Origin: Clostridia bacterium
GTDB lineage: Bacteria > Bacillota > Clostridia > TANB77 > CAG-508
Direction: 5' to 3'
Length of the DNA stretch: 32,917 nucleotides
Assembly: GCA_017886645.1 (NCBI GenBank)
Contig: JAGHJM010000043.1
Coordinates: 1 to 32,917, forward strand
Below the pieces are notes generated by a model. That model made no database searches and was not told the DNA's origin. It saw nothing but the letters and a program-made list of their open reading frames with translations. The position numbers were made by a program, and so were the translations under genes. Shown in pieces: positions 1 through 5,797 of this stretch (positions are counted from its first letter, which is position 1; each line of letters opens with the position of its first letter).

Positions 1-402
1 ACTTAGTAGCAAACTATAACTGTAAAGTTGAGAATTGTCGAGAGTTGCAAATTATATCATATCAAAACTTAGTAGCAAACTATAACACTAGACTTGTTTT
101 ACACGTTGTTTTTGTTATTATATCATATCAAAACTTAGTAGCAAACTATAACGGTAACGTAGTTGCTTGGAACGGTTTTGTAATTATATCATATCAAAAC
201 TTAGTAGCAAACTATAACTGTGGCTCTTTAGTAGAAGTCCATTTGCCTATTATATCATATCAAAACTTAGTAGAAAACTATAACTTTATATTGCTGAATG
301 TTTTTTGTTTCATATTATATCATATCAAAGCTTAGTAGCAAACTATAACTCCAAAAGTATTAGAACTATTTATTATAGAATTATATCATATCCAAACGTA
401 AC
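1..402. CRISPR. Type II-like CRISPR array (partial, cut by window edge)
   Basis: A 36-bp repeat, ATTATATCATATCAAAAC + TTAGTAGCAAACTATAAC, occurs at 51-86, 117-152, 183-218, 249-284 and 314-349. A partial copy lies at 1-20 and a degenerate terminal copy at 380-402. Spacers at 21-50, 87-116, 153-182, 219-248, 285-313 and 350-379 are 30, 30, 30, 30, 29 and 30 bp and are unrelated to each other. Copies at 249 and 314 each carry one substitution, and the last copy has lost about 12 internal bases. Read on the minus strand the repeat is GTTATAG...ATATAAT, with complementary ends and a length typical of Cas9 (type II) systems. The minus-strand repeat end contains TGATATAAT, an extended -10 box, as in type II-C arrays whose repeats carry promoters. 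No cas gene or clear tracrRNA is in the window. The array is certain; type II is inferred from the repeat. Confidence 0.95.
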
Positions 403-739
403 ATTTAATTGTAATTTTTTATGTTAGAAGTAAAAATGATAATACATTTTGAAAAGCAAATAATTATACCATAAAAGTATGGACTTTAACAAAATATATT
501 ATATTCAAAGAATGAAATTCGAATTGAAAATATGAAATACTTTTAAATATAATAATTATGCCAGAAAAATGCAATATTAAAATTATATTAATTTTTTAGT
601 GGTAATATACAAAAAAATAAAAATATTTCTAACATTGTAACAGATACTAGATATGTGAAAATTATAAAAATTAATCAGAAAAAGCAATATTAGATAATCT
701 ATATAATCAAATTTATGAAAAATTTATTATAAGGTTATA
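403..739. other. AT-rich intergenic region after CRISPR array
   Basis: About 340 bases between the last degenerate repeat and the promoter of the PadR gene. I see no credible ORF, no RNA gene and no convincing tracrRNA anti-repeat. A short hairpin, CCATA-aaag-TATGG, lies at about 469-482. This could be the leader or the trailer of the array; the sequence alone does not decide. Confidence 0.5.
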
Positions 740-780
740 TTGACTTTAACAGATATATAGTATATACTCTATGCATAGAG
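740..780 (+). promoter_or_regulatory. Promoter with palindromic operator for the PadR unit
   Basis: TTGACT (740-745) and TATACT (763-768) are separated by 17 bases, a good sigma-A promoter. A perfect 14-bp palindrome, CTCTATGCATAGAG, lies at 767-780 and overlaps the end of the -10 box and the likely start site. PadR regulators commonly repress their own operon from such a position, so this is a probable autoregulatory operator (inference). Confidence 0.75.
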
Positions 781-807
781 ATTATATGTATATAAAGGAG
801 GGGTGAT

Positions 808-1152
808 ATGGCAAAAAGTTATAACTTTAATAGAAGTGATATTAAAATGTTACTATTAAGTTTACTTTCAAAAAAAGATATGTACGGCTATCAGTTAATT
901 CAGGAATTAAAAGAATTATCCAAAAACTATTTTTCATTGAAAGAAGGTTGTTTATATCCAATATTACATTCTTTGGAAAATGATGAACTCATAAAATCAT
1001 ATTGGGAAGAAACTGAAAGTAAAAGAAAGAAAAAATATTATCATATAACGGAAAATGGTATGAAATTTTTAAAAAAAGAAAAGAATGAATGGAAAAAGTA
1101 TGCTAATTGCATTAACAATGTAATTGGAGGTGTTTCCTTTGAATATGAGTAA
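808..1152 (+). CDS. PadR family transcriptional regulator
   Basis: A 114-residue winged-helix regulator. The PadR signature is clear: an N-terminal helix-turn-helix with YGYQLIQELKE near residues 27-37, then LKEGCLYPILHSLE near 44-57, and the wing RKKKYYHITENG near 72-83. Length fits the short PadR class (subfamily 2) that lacks a long C-terminal dimerisation arm. The start follows a strong AAAGGAGGGG ribosome-binding site. The last codons overlap the start of the next gene, so the two are almost certainly cotranscribed. In Firmicutes this pairing (PadR plus a HAAS-domain membrane protein) is common and usually forms an autoregulated module responding to membrane or envelope conditions. The ligand is unknown. 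A palindromic operator sits on its promoter. Confidence 0.93.
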   Translation: MAKSYNFNRSDIKMLLLSLLSKKDMYGYQLIQELKELSKNYFSLKEGCLYPILHSLENDELIKSYWEETESKRKKKYYHITENGMKFLKKEKNEWKKYANCINNVIGGVSFEYE

Positions 1153-2423
1153 AGATGTTAATGATTTTCTTCAACTTGTAAGTGAAAATATTATATATTC
1201 TCCTATAAGAGAATCTGTAAAAAGTGAATTATACGAGCATATATTGGAGGGAAAGAAAAATTACATAGAGGCAGGATTAGATAGTAAAGAGGCTGAAATT
1301 AAAGCAGTAACTGATATGGGGGATCCTGAGCAAATAGCAAAAGACTTTAATAAAGTTTATAAAAGAAAATTGGATTGGAAAATGCTAATCATTTTTATAT
1401 TACTAATAGTGACAAACGCTTTATTAACTATAACTGTCGCAGTAGAAAAAAATAGCATGGAATATATTTCTAGAAATATACTATATATTGTTATAGGGAT
1501 AATTATTTCTATTGTATTATATTTTATTGATTATAAGAAGTTACAAAAGTTTTACATTCGGTATAGGACTTTTGGGAATATTAGTTAATTTTTCTAATAT
1601 TTATTTATACAATAATAATTATTTTGAAATACTAAATAATGTGCATATAAACTTAAATATTATAGCTGTATTTGCATATATTTTATCTTTTTCTGCATTT
1701 ATCAATAATTTAAATGTAAAAGATAAAAGAAATTTAATAATATTTATAACATTCACAATTTTTTCTTTGGCATTACTTTACGTTTCCAATGATATGATAC
1801 TTTTTATTATAACTTTAACTATATATATGATACTATCAACAATTAAAGTTTTTACTTTAAATATAAAAAAGTACAATAAAGTTACAATTGCTATAATATT
1901 CTGCATATTTATTATAATTATTTCAAATATAACACTTGCACAGCCACATTTATTATCAAGAATGTTAAATCCAGATGCTGAACTTTCTTATATGCAAGAT
2001 AGATTGAATAGTTCGAAAATGATAGGAAGTTCTGATAATATAAGTGAGATGGATGCAGATTATTATTATATGAATTTTTCAAATTATTCTTTTATATACT
2101 TAATAGAACAATATGGTAAAGTTTTGGGAATAGTTATAGTTTCTTTGTTCACATTATTAACTATAAAGGCGATATTTAGCTATAAAGCTGTAAAAGATGA
2201 ATATGGTAAATTGTTAATCATAGGGTTAGGCTCTTTTATATTTATACAATGCTTATTAAACTTATTTACCATACTTGGAATAATAAATATAGGTTTAACT
2301 ACTATGCCATTTATAACACATGATAACGCTAGTATAATTATCTATATGATGTCGATTTCATTGATATTGTCTGTTTATGGACAAAAAAACTTTTATAAAA
2401 CAGATGTGGTTAAGTGTAATTAG
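1139..2423 (+). pseudogene. HAAS-domain FtsW/RodA-like membrane protein, frameshifted
   Basis: Two overlapping ORFs form one protein. The first encodes a cytoplasmic HAAS/permease-prefix domain (SPIRESVKSELYEHILEG, then EAEIKAVTDMGDPEQIAKDFN) followed by two membrane helices and IDYKKLQKF. The second continues one base out of frame (SFTFGIGLLGILVN) with many membrane helices and a C-terminus recalling the SEDS (FtsW/RodA/SpoVE) fold. Removing one A from CAAAAG near 1545-1551 restores one reading frame of about 430 residues. SEDS hallmarks are degenerate: the usual PFISYGGSS reads PFITHDNAS, and the conserved Asp of the catalytic loop appears to be Asn (FSNYSFIYLIEQYG). Start choices are TTG at 1139, 8 bases after GGAGG, or ATG at 1145. 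It could be a pseudogene, an assembly error or a programmed frameshift. A SEDS-like sensor or regulator is a possible ancestral role. Confidence 0.75.
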
Positions 2424-2436
2424 TAATATCTAAATA

Positions 2437-2490
2437 AAAGTCTATAATTATGTATACAAAAATTGTAATAGATAATTATAGACTTTATAT
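2437..2490. terminator. Intrinsic terminator after the FtsW-like gene
   Basis: A perfect 15-bp inverted repeat, AAAGTCTATAATTAT (2437-2451) with its complement at 2472-2486, lies just after the stop codon and is followed by an AT-rich tail. It can close transcription of the PadR unit. Confidence 0.75.
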
Positions 2491-2579
2491 TTTATCACTT
2501 GAGATTTTTATTTATATAATTCTACTTTATTTTGATGATTTGTGGTAGTAAGAGCATAAATGTTCAAAATAGTCTAAGC

Positions 2580-2608
2580 AATAAAAATCCTCCTGTAATC
2601 AGGAGGAT
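2580..2608 (-). terminator. Intrinsic terminator of the 68-aa orphan gene
   Basis: Read on the minus strand: ATCCTCCTG-atta-CAGGAGGAT followed by TTTTTAT. The perfect 9-bp stem is GC-rich compared with its surroundings and lies 7 bases after the stop codon of the minus-strand gene. Confidence 0.88.
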
Positions 2609-2615
2609 GGGGTGC

Positions 2616-2822
2616 CTAATCCATTCTGTTCATATAGGAGAGAGCACTCTGAGAAAGGTATTCGGAAGCATCTAAAATACGAGGGCCTTCTATAACAGGA
2701 TGGAAACATACGAGAGACTTGTTCAGACGTTCGACTTCAGCAACCAACTCCTTAAAAAATAAAAATCGCCTTCTGTAGATTTTGCAGTGATTGGAATCGA
2801 CCAACTTAATCTCAATCCGCAT
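2616..2822 (-). CDS. Orphan 68-aa protein of unknown function
   Basis: I do not recognise this protein. The ORF track starts at a TTG (2837), but that codon lies inside the ribosome-binding site: GGAGGTGACAAAAATG places the true ATG at 2822, giving 68 residues. The product is soluble and basic at its N-terminus (MRIEIKLVDS, then KIYRRRFLFFKELVAEVERL, an amphipathic helix), with a second predicted helix near the end (DASEYLSQSALSYMNRMD). A promoter (TTTGCA at 2880-2875, TATAAT at 2857-2852, 17-base spacing) lies just upstream and a GC-rich terminator just downstream, so it is a self-contained unit. Its codon usage is visibly richer in G and C than that of glyA or the PadR gene, which suggests horizontal origin. 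It may be a small regulatory, phage-derived or host-adaptation protein, but nothing decides. Confidence 0.7.
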   Translation of the reverse strand: MRIEIKLVDSNHCKIYRRRFLFFKELVAEVERLNKSLVCFHPVIEGPRILDASEYLSQSALSYMNRMD

Positions 2823-2851
2823 TTTTGTCACCTCCAATAAATGATATAAAT

Positions 2852-2880
2852 ATTATAAAAAAATTAAAAAAAAATGCAAA
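2852..2880 (-). promoter_or_regulatory. Promoter of the 68-aa orphan gene
   Basis: On the minus strand TTTGCA and TATAAT are separated by 17 bases, ending about 30 bases before the start codon. The -10 is perfect and the -35 is weak (4 of 6). Confidence 0.55.
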
Positions 2881-3063
2881 TCGATAAAGAGAAGTTTTAT
2901 AAGTATAGTATCTTAGATAGTAATAAGTCAGAAAATAAGATTATTAAAAATAGATGAGTATGATGAAACGATGTGTGAGTTTGAAACAGATTTAGAAGTT
3001 ACACTACATATAAGCGATAGTATGAATAAATTAAACAGATTGGAATTATTATTGAAAGAATAA
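2874..3063 (+). pseudogene. Possible decayed small ORF
   Basis: A short reading frame opens at an ATG near 2874 (MQIDKEKFYKYSILDSNKSE) and stops at about 2957. A one-base shift nearby continues as KIDEYDETMCEFETDLEVTL and LHISDSMNKLNRLELLLKE up to the TAA at about 3063. The charged, helical composition of the second part looks protein-like, but there is no ribosome-binding site and no single frame covers it. It may be the remnant of a small gene. Low confidence. Confidence 0.25.
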
Positions 3064-3071
3064 TTAGTAAG

Positions 3072-3099
3072 ATAAAATAAAAAAGCCCGCATAAGCGGG
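3072..3099 (-). terminator. Intrinsic terminator of the 49-aa gene
   Basis: On the minus strand CCCGC-ttat-GCGGG is followed by CTTTTTTATTTTA. It is GC-rich, ends the unit 7 bases after the stop codon of the small minus-strand gene, and is a classic rho-independent terminator. Confidence 0.9.
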
Positions 3100-3105
3100 A
3101 AGCCA

Positions 3106-3255
3106 TTAATTATTGGCAAGTTTGAGGTAACCTCTAATAAAATAGAGGGCAAAAAGGATAGACATTATTGCTAAGGGCCATTCTTGATCAAGCATATGGT
3201 CAAATACGAAGAAAACCCAAAGAATAGACCAAACATAATAATACCATTTCAGCAT
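3106..3255 (-). CDS. 49-aa membrane microprotein (not in ORF track)
   Basis: The minus strand encodes MLKWYYYVWSILWVFFVFDH, then MLDQEWPLAIMSILFALYFI and RGYLKLANN, 49 residues in all. Two hydrophobic helices (about residues 4-20 and 26-42) are joined by the short acidic turn DHMLDQEWP, and the positive C-terminus suggests both ends face the cytoplasm. Every expression signal is present: TTGAAT-17-TATAAT upstream, GGAGG 9 bases before the ATG, and a GC-rich terminator right after the TAA. The gene is too short for the supplied track. No family is recognised. Small two-helix proteins of this kind can be modulators of membrane complexes, toxins or cell-surface stress factors. Base composition is richer in GC than the flanking glyA gene, as for the other orphan units here. 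Confidence 0.75.
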   Translation of the reverse strand: MLKWYYYVWSILWVFFVFDHMLDQEWPLAIMSILFALYFIRGYLKLANN

Positions 3256-3287
3256 TTTAGCATACCTCCAAAGTGTTTAATATATCT

Positions 3288-3316
3288 ATTATAGCATAAT
3301 TTAGCATAAAATTCAA
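3288..3316 (-). promoter_or_regulatory. Promoter of the 49-aa microprotein gene
   Basis: Minus-strand TTGAAT (3316-3311) and TATAAT (3293-3288) have exact 17-base spacing, just beyond the end of glyA and 32 bases before the microprotein start codon. Confidence 0.75.
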
Positions 3317-3337
3317 TGCTATACAAACACACCTCCA

Positions 3338-4618
3338 CTACTCATAAAGCGGATGCTTCTTACAAAGCATTTTCACTTCATTTTTTACTTCACTTTCATA
3401 GTCCAAATAATTATGTTCAGTCATCATATTAATTAATCTGGCAATAACTACCATATCATCTTCTACAAATCCTCTTGTGGTTAAAGCAGGTGTGCCTAAC
3501 CTAATACCGCTTGTAATTGTTTTCTTTTCTGTATCAAATGGAACAGCGTTTTTATTAACAGTAATACCAACTTTATCCAATCTTCCTTCTAATTCCTTTC
3601 CAGAAATTCCTTTATTTCTTAAATCTAACAAAATAAGATGATTATCGGTACCTCCAGTTAATACATTAAAGCCATATTTAATTAAACTCTCAGCTAATTT
3701 TTTGGAATTGGCAACTACTTGCTTTATATACTGAGTAAATTCTGGTTTTAGATCTTCGCCAAAACATACAGCTTTAGCAGCTACAACATGTTGAAGACCA
3801 CCACCTTGCAATCTAGGGAAAACAGCTAAATCTATTTGTTTAGCCCATTCTTTTTTACATAGAATTAATCCTCCTCTAGGACCTCTTAAAGTTTTATGAG
3901 TGGTAGAAGTTACAAAATCGCAATATGGAATAGGGCTTGGATGTAGACCTGTAGCAACAAGACCAGCAATATGTGCCATATCACACATAAGCAAGCATTT
4001 GGTTTCTTGAGACAATTCACCATTTTTAGATTTAACTTCATTTACTTTATCAGTAATTTCTCTAAATTTTTTAAAATCAATTTGTCTAGGATAAGCACTA
4101 GCTCCACATATAATAAGCCTTGGTAAGTCTTCTAATGCTAATTTTTCAACTTCATCATAGTCTATTAAGTAAGTATTAGGATTTACATCATAATATATAG
4201 GGGTGTAAAATCTACTTTGGGCAGTAGCAGAAGACATATGAGTTATGTGAGCACCTGAATTTAATGTCATTGTTAATACTTTGTCACCAGTTTTTAAACA
4301 AGCAATATAAACTGCTTCATTTGCTTGGGCACCACTATGGGGCTGAACATTTGCATGTTCTGCATTAAATAATTTACAAGCTCTATCTCTTGCCAAATTT
4401 TCTGTTATATCTACAAATTCACATCCAGCATAATATCTGTTCCCAGGATAACCTTCTGCATATTTGTTAGTATGATAACTTCCCATAGCTTCCATAACAG
4501 CCAAACTTGTAAAGTTTTCGCTAGCTATTAGTTCTAAGCAATTTTGCTGTCTCCCTTTTTCAGCAATTAAAGCATTATAAACTTCCTTATCTACTTTTAG
4601 TACATTTTCAAATTCCAT
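3338..4618 (-). CDS. glyA: Serine hydroxymethyltransferase
   Basis: The product is a cytoplasmic, pyridoxal-phosphate-dependent enzyme that converts serine and tetrahydrofolate to glycine and 5,10-methylenetetrahydrofolate, the main supply of one-carbon units. The 426-residue product fits the family (about 410-430). Visible hallmarks are the N-terminal [13 protein letters not shown], the substrate loop [15 protein letters not shown], the Asp-His pair [11 protein letters not shown] that holds the cofactor ring, the cofactor lysine in [14 protein letters not shown], and the C-terminal arginine region [16 protein letters not shown] small insertion ([11 protein letters not shown]) precedes the cofactor Asp. 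The ATG follows GGAGGTAATGT. It is a single gene, read divergently from the phosphatase gene at 4747. The next gene downstream on this strand has its own promoter. Confidence 0.98.
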   Translation of the reverse strand: MEFENVLKVDKEVYNALIAEKGRQQNCLELIASENFTSLAVMEAMGSYHTNKYAEGYPGNRYYAGCEFVDITENLARDRACKLFNAEHANVQPHSGAQANEAVYIACLKTGDKVLTMTLNSGAHITHMSSATAQSRFYTPIYYDVNPNTYLIDYDEVEKLALEDLPRLIICGASAYPRQIDFKKFREITDKVNEVKSKNGELSQETKCLLMCDMAHIAGLVATGLHPSPIPYCDFVTSTTHKTLRGPRGGLILCKKEWAKQIDLAVFPRLQGGGLQHVVAAKAVCFGEDLKPEFTQYIKQVVANSKKLAESLIKYGFNVLTGGTDNHLILLDLRNKGISGKELEGRLDKVGITVNKNAVPFDTEKKTITSGIRLGTPALTTRGFVEDDMVVIARLINMMTEHNYLDYESEVKNEVKMLCKKHPLYE

Positions 4619-4746
4619 ACATTACCTCCTTTACAATATTTAAAAATTATATTTATTATATCATATTGATAATAAAATATTGTATTGCAAATAATAGTTT
4701 TTTTTAATAAAATAAATAAAAATAATAAAAAGTAAAGGAAAGAAAT

Positions 4747-5211
4747 ATGGTTAGTGTATTATTTGTTTGCTTAGGAAATATTTGTAGATCTCCTATGGCA
4801 GAATTCATTTTTAAAGATTTAGTAAAAAAAGAAAAATTGCAAGTAAAATTTAAAATAGAATCGGTTGCTACAAGCTATGAAGAAATTGGTAATGATATGC
4901 ACCAAGAGGCAAAAAGAAAGTTACAGGAAAATGGTATACCTTATGAAAAACGTAAAGCAAGAAGGCTAACTAAAGAAGATTATAATAAGTTTGATTATAT
5001 AATTGGAATGGATAGTTCAAATATAAGAAATATATTAAGAATAATTGAAAAAAATGAAAAAAATAAAGTATGCAAACTATTAGACTTTACTAAAAATACT
5101 AGAGATATAGAAGATCCATGGTACACGGGAAATTTTACGAAAGCATTTAACGATATTTATGATGGATGTAATGCTTTATTAGAATATATAAAAGTTAATA
5201 ATGTAATATAA
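4747..5211 (+). CDS. Low-molecular-weight protein tyrosine phosphatase
   Basis: A 154-residue cytoplasmic phosphatase of the LMW-PTP family, which dephosphorylates phosphotyrosine (and in some Firmicutes phosphoarginine) in proteins. The P-loop CX5R-S is at the N-terminus: VCLGNICRSPMAE, with nucleophile Cys8 and Arg14. The general-acid Asp is in the later segment IEDPWYTGNF, where the family has DP followed by an aromatic residue. Length is normal. The start follows AAAGGAAAGAAAT. No kinase or polysaccharide gene is adjacent, so the substrate cannot be named from context. A hairpin at 5219-5245 closes the gene and also the minus-strand gene coming the other way. Confidence 0.95.
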   Translation: MVSVLFVCLGNICRSPMAEFIFKDLVKKEKLQVKFKIESVATSYEEIGNDMHQEAKRKLQENGIPYEKRKARRLTKEDYNKFDYIIGMDSSNIRNILRIIEKNEKNKVCKLLDFTKNTRDIEDPWYTGNFTKAFNDIYDGCNALLEYIKVNNVI

Positions 5212-5218
5212 AAGGAAA

Positions 5219-5250
5219 ACAGCCACTAGTAGTACTAGTAGCTGTTCTAA
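5219..5250. terminator. Bidirectional terminator hairpin
   Basis: ACAGCcACTAGT-agt-ACTAGTaGCTGT (5219-5245) forms a nearly perfect stem between two converging genes. On the minus strand it is followed by TTTTCCTTTT. Confidence 0.85.
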
Positions 5251-5254
5251 AATG

Positions 5255-5632
5255 CTAAATGATAATTATTACCCAAAGAATCGTAACGAGTATTGCAAGT
5301 CTGTGTGCGATAACAGGATTAAAGTATCTCATAAGAATTGTCCGGTTACCACGATAAATACGCGGGACTGCGTGAATAAATGCGCGTATAAGCCATTTGA
5401 TAGCCATAAAAATTTGTGACCCAATAAACTTAAGCAACTGAAAAACTCCGGAGATGATAGAAGATCCAGGATTGGGAACACGAATCCCTACCGCACTTAA
5501 AAGCAGTACAATTCCAAAGAGTACGATTAAAGCTATTAGTAAGTTGTCAAAGATGTATCCAGTAAGATTCACTGACCGAGGTAATACTACTTCTGTAAGA
5601 AGATAAAACAAAATAATAAGCATTTTTTTCAT
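5255..5632 (-). CDS. Orphan multi-pass membrane protein, 125 aa
   Basis: No family recognised. The product has three to four hydrophobic segments: residues about 3-17, 28-50 (LLIALIVLFGIVLLLSAVG), 58-80, and a very hydrophobic C-terminal helix (LAILVTILWVIIII) ending the chain. Between them lies a short basic segment (HAVPRIYRGNRTILMRYFNP), likely cytoplasmic. The ATG follows AAAGGATGAAAAAA. Promoter, leader hairpins and terminator are all present, so it is a stand-alone unit. Codons such as CGC, CGG, GTC, ACC and GGG are more frequent than in the flanking genes, a sign of foreign origin. It resembles the other minus-strand orphans of this window in architecture, not in sequence. Confidence 0.75.
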   Translation of the reverse strand: MKKMLIILFYLLTEVVLPRSVNLTGYIFDNLLIALIVLFGIVLLLSAVGIRVPNPGSSIISGVFQLLKFIGSQIFMAIKWLIRAFIHAVPRIYRGNRTILMRYFNPVIAHRLAILVTILWVIIII

Positions 5633-5669
5633 CCTTTCTTTTTCTAAGATGACGTAAATTATATGTAAA

Positions 5670-5761
5670 CACCATTAGGTGATATTAGAAAGTAACTATA
5701 TATAAAAATGGGTTATTACCCATAACATATTAATTATACCATACTTTACATAAAATGACAA
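5670..5761 (-). promoter_or_regulatory. Promoter and structured leader of the 125-aa membrane gene
   Basis: Minus-strand TTGTCA (5761-5756) and TATAAT (5738-5733) are spaced by 17 bases, with TG one base ahead of the -10 (TGGTATAAT). The transcribed leader then holds two small hairpins: ATGGGT-aata-ACCCAT (5723-5708) and CACC-taat-GGTG (5681-5670). The untranslated leader is about 95 bases, long for so small a gene. Confidence 0.7.
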
Positions 5762-5762
5762 A

Positions 5763-5792
5763 CAAAGACATTTCATATTGAAATGTCTTTGT
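5763..5792 (-). terminator. Terminator of the pilin-like GLUG protein gene
   Basis: CAAAGACATTTCA-ata-TGAAATGTCTTTG, read on the minus strand, follows the stop codon at 5798 and runs into TTTGTC. It abuts the -35 box of the next minus-strand promoter. Confidence 0.85.
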
Positions 5793-5797
5793 TAAAA

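Noticed and set aside
45-335. 96-aa ORF with a repeating IISYQNLVANYN motif
   Set aside because: It is the CRISPR array read in frame; the repeated peptide is the 36-bp repeat translated. Not a gene.
403-739. tracrRNA next to the CRISPR array
   Set aside because: No clear anti-repeat followed by a terminator hairpin; only the degenerate repeat resembles one.
1546-1552. Programmed frameshift for the FtsW-like protein
   Set aside because: The run of A is short and no stimulatory hairpin is visible, so a simple one-base insertion is the more economical reading. Not excluded.
2928-3152. 74-aa minus-strand ORF over the small-gene region
   Set aside because: It runs through the terminator hairpin at 3072-3099 and out of frame with the 49-aa gene; it has no ribosome-binding site.
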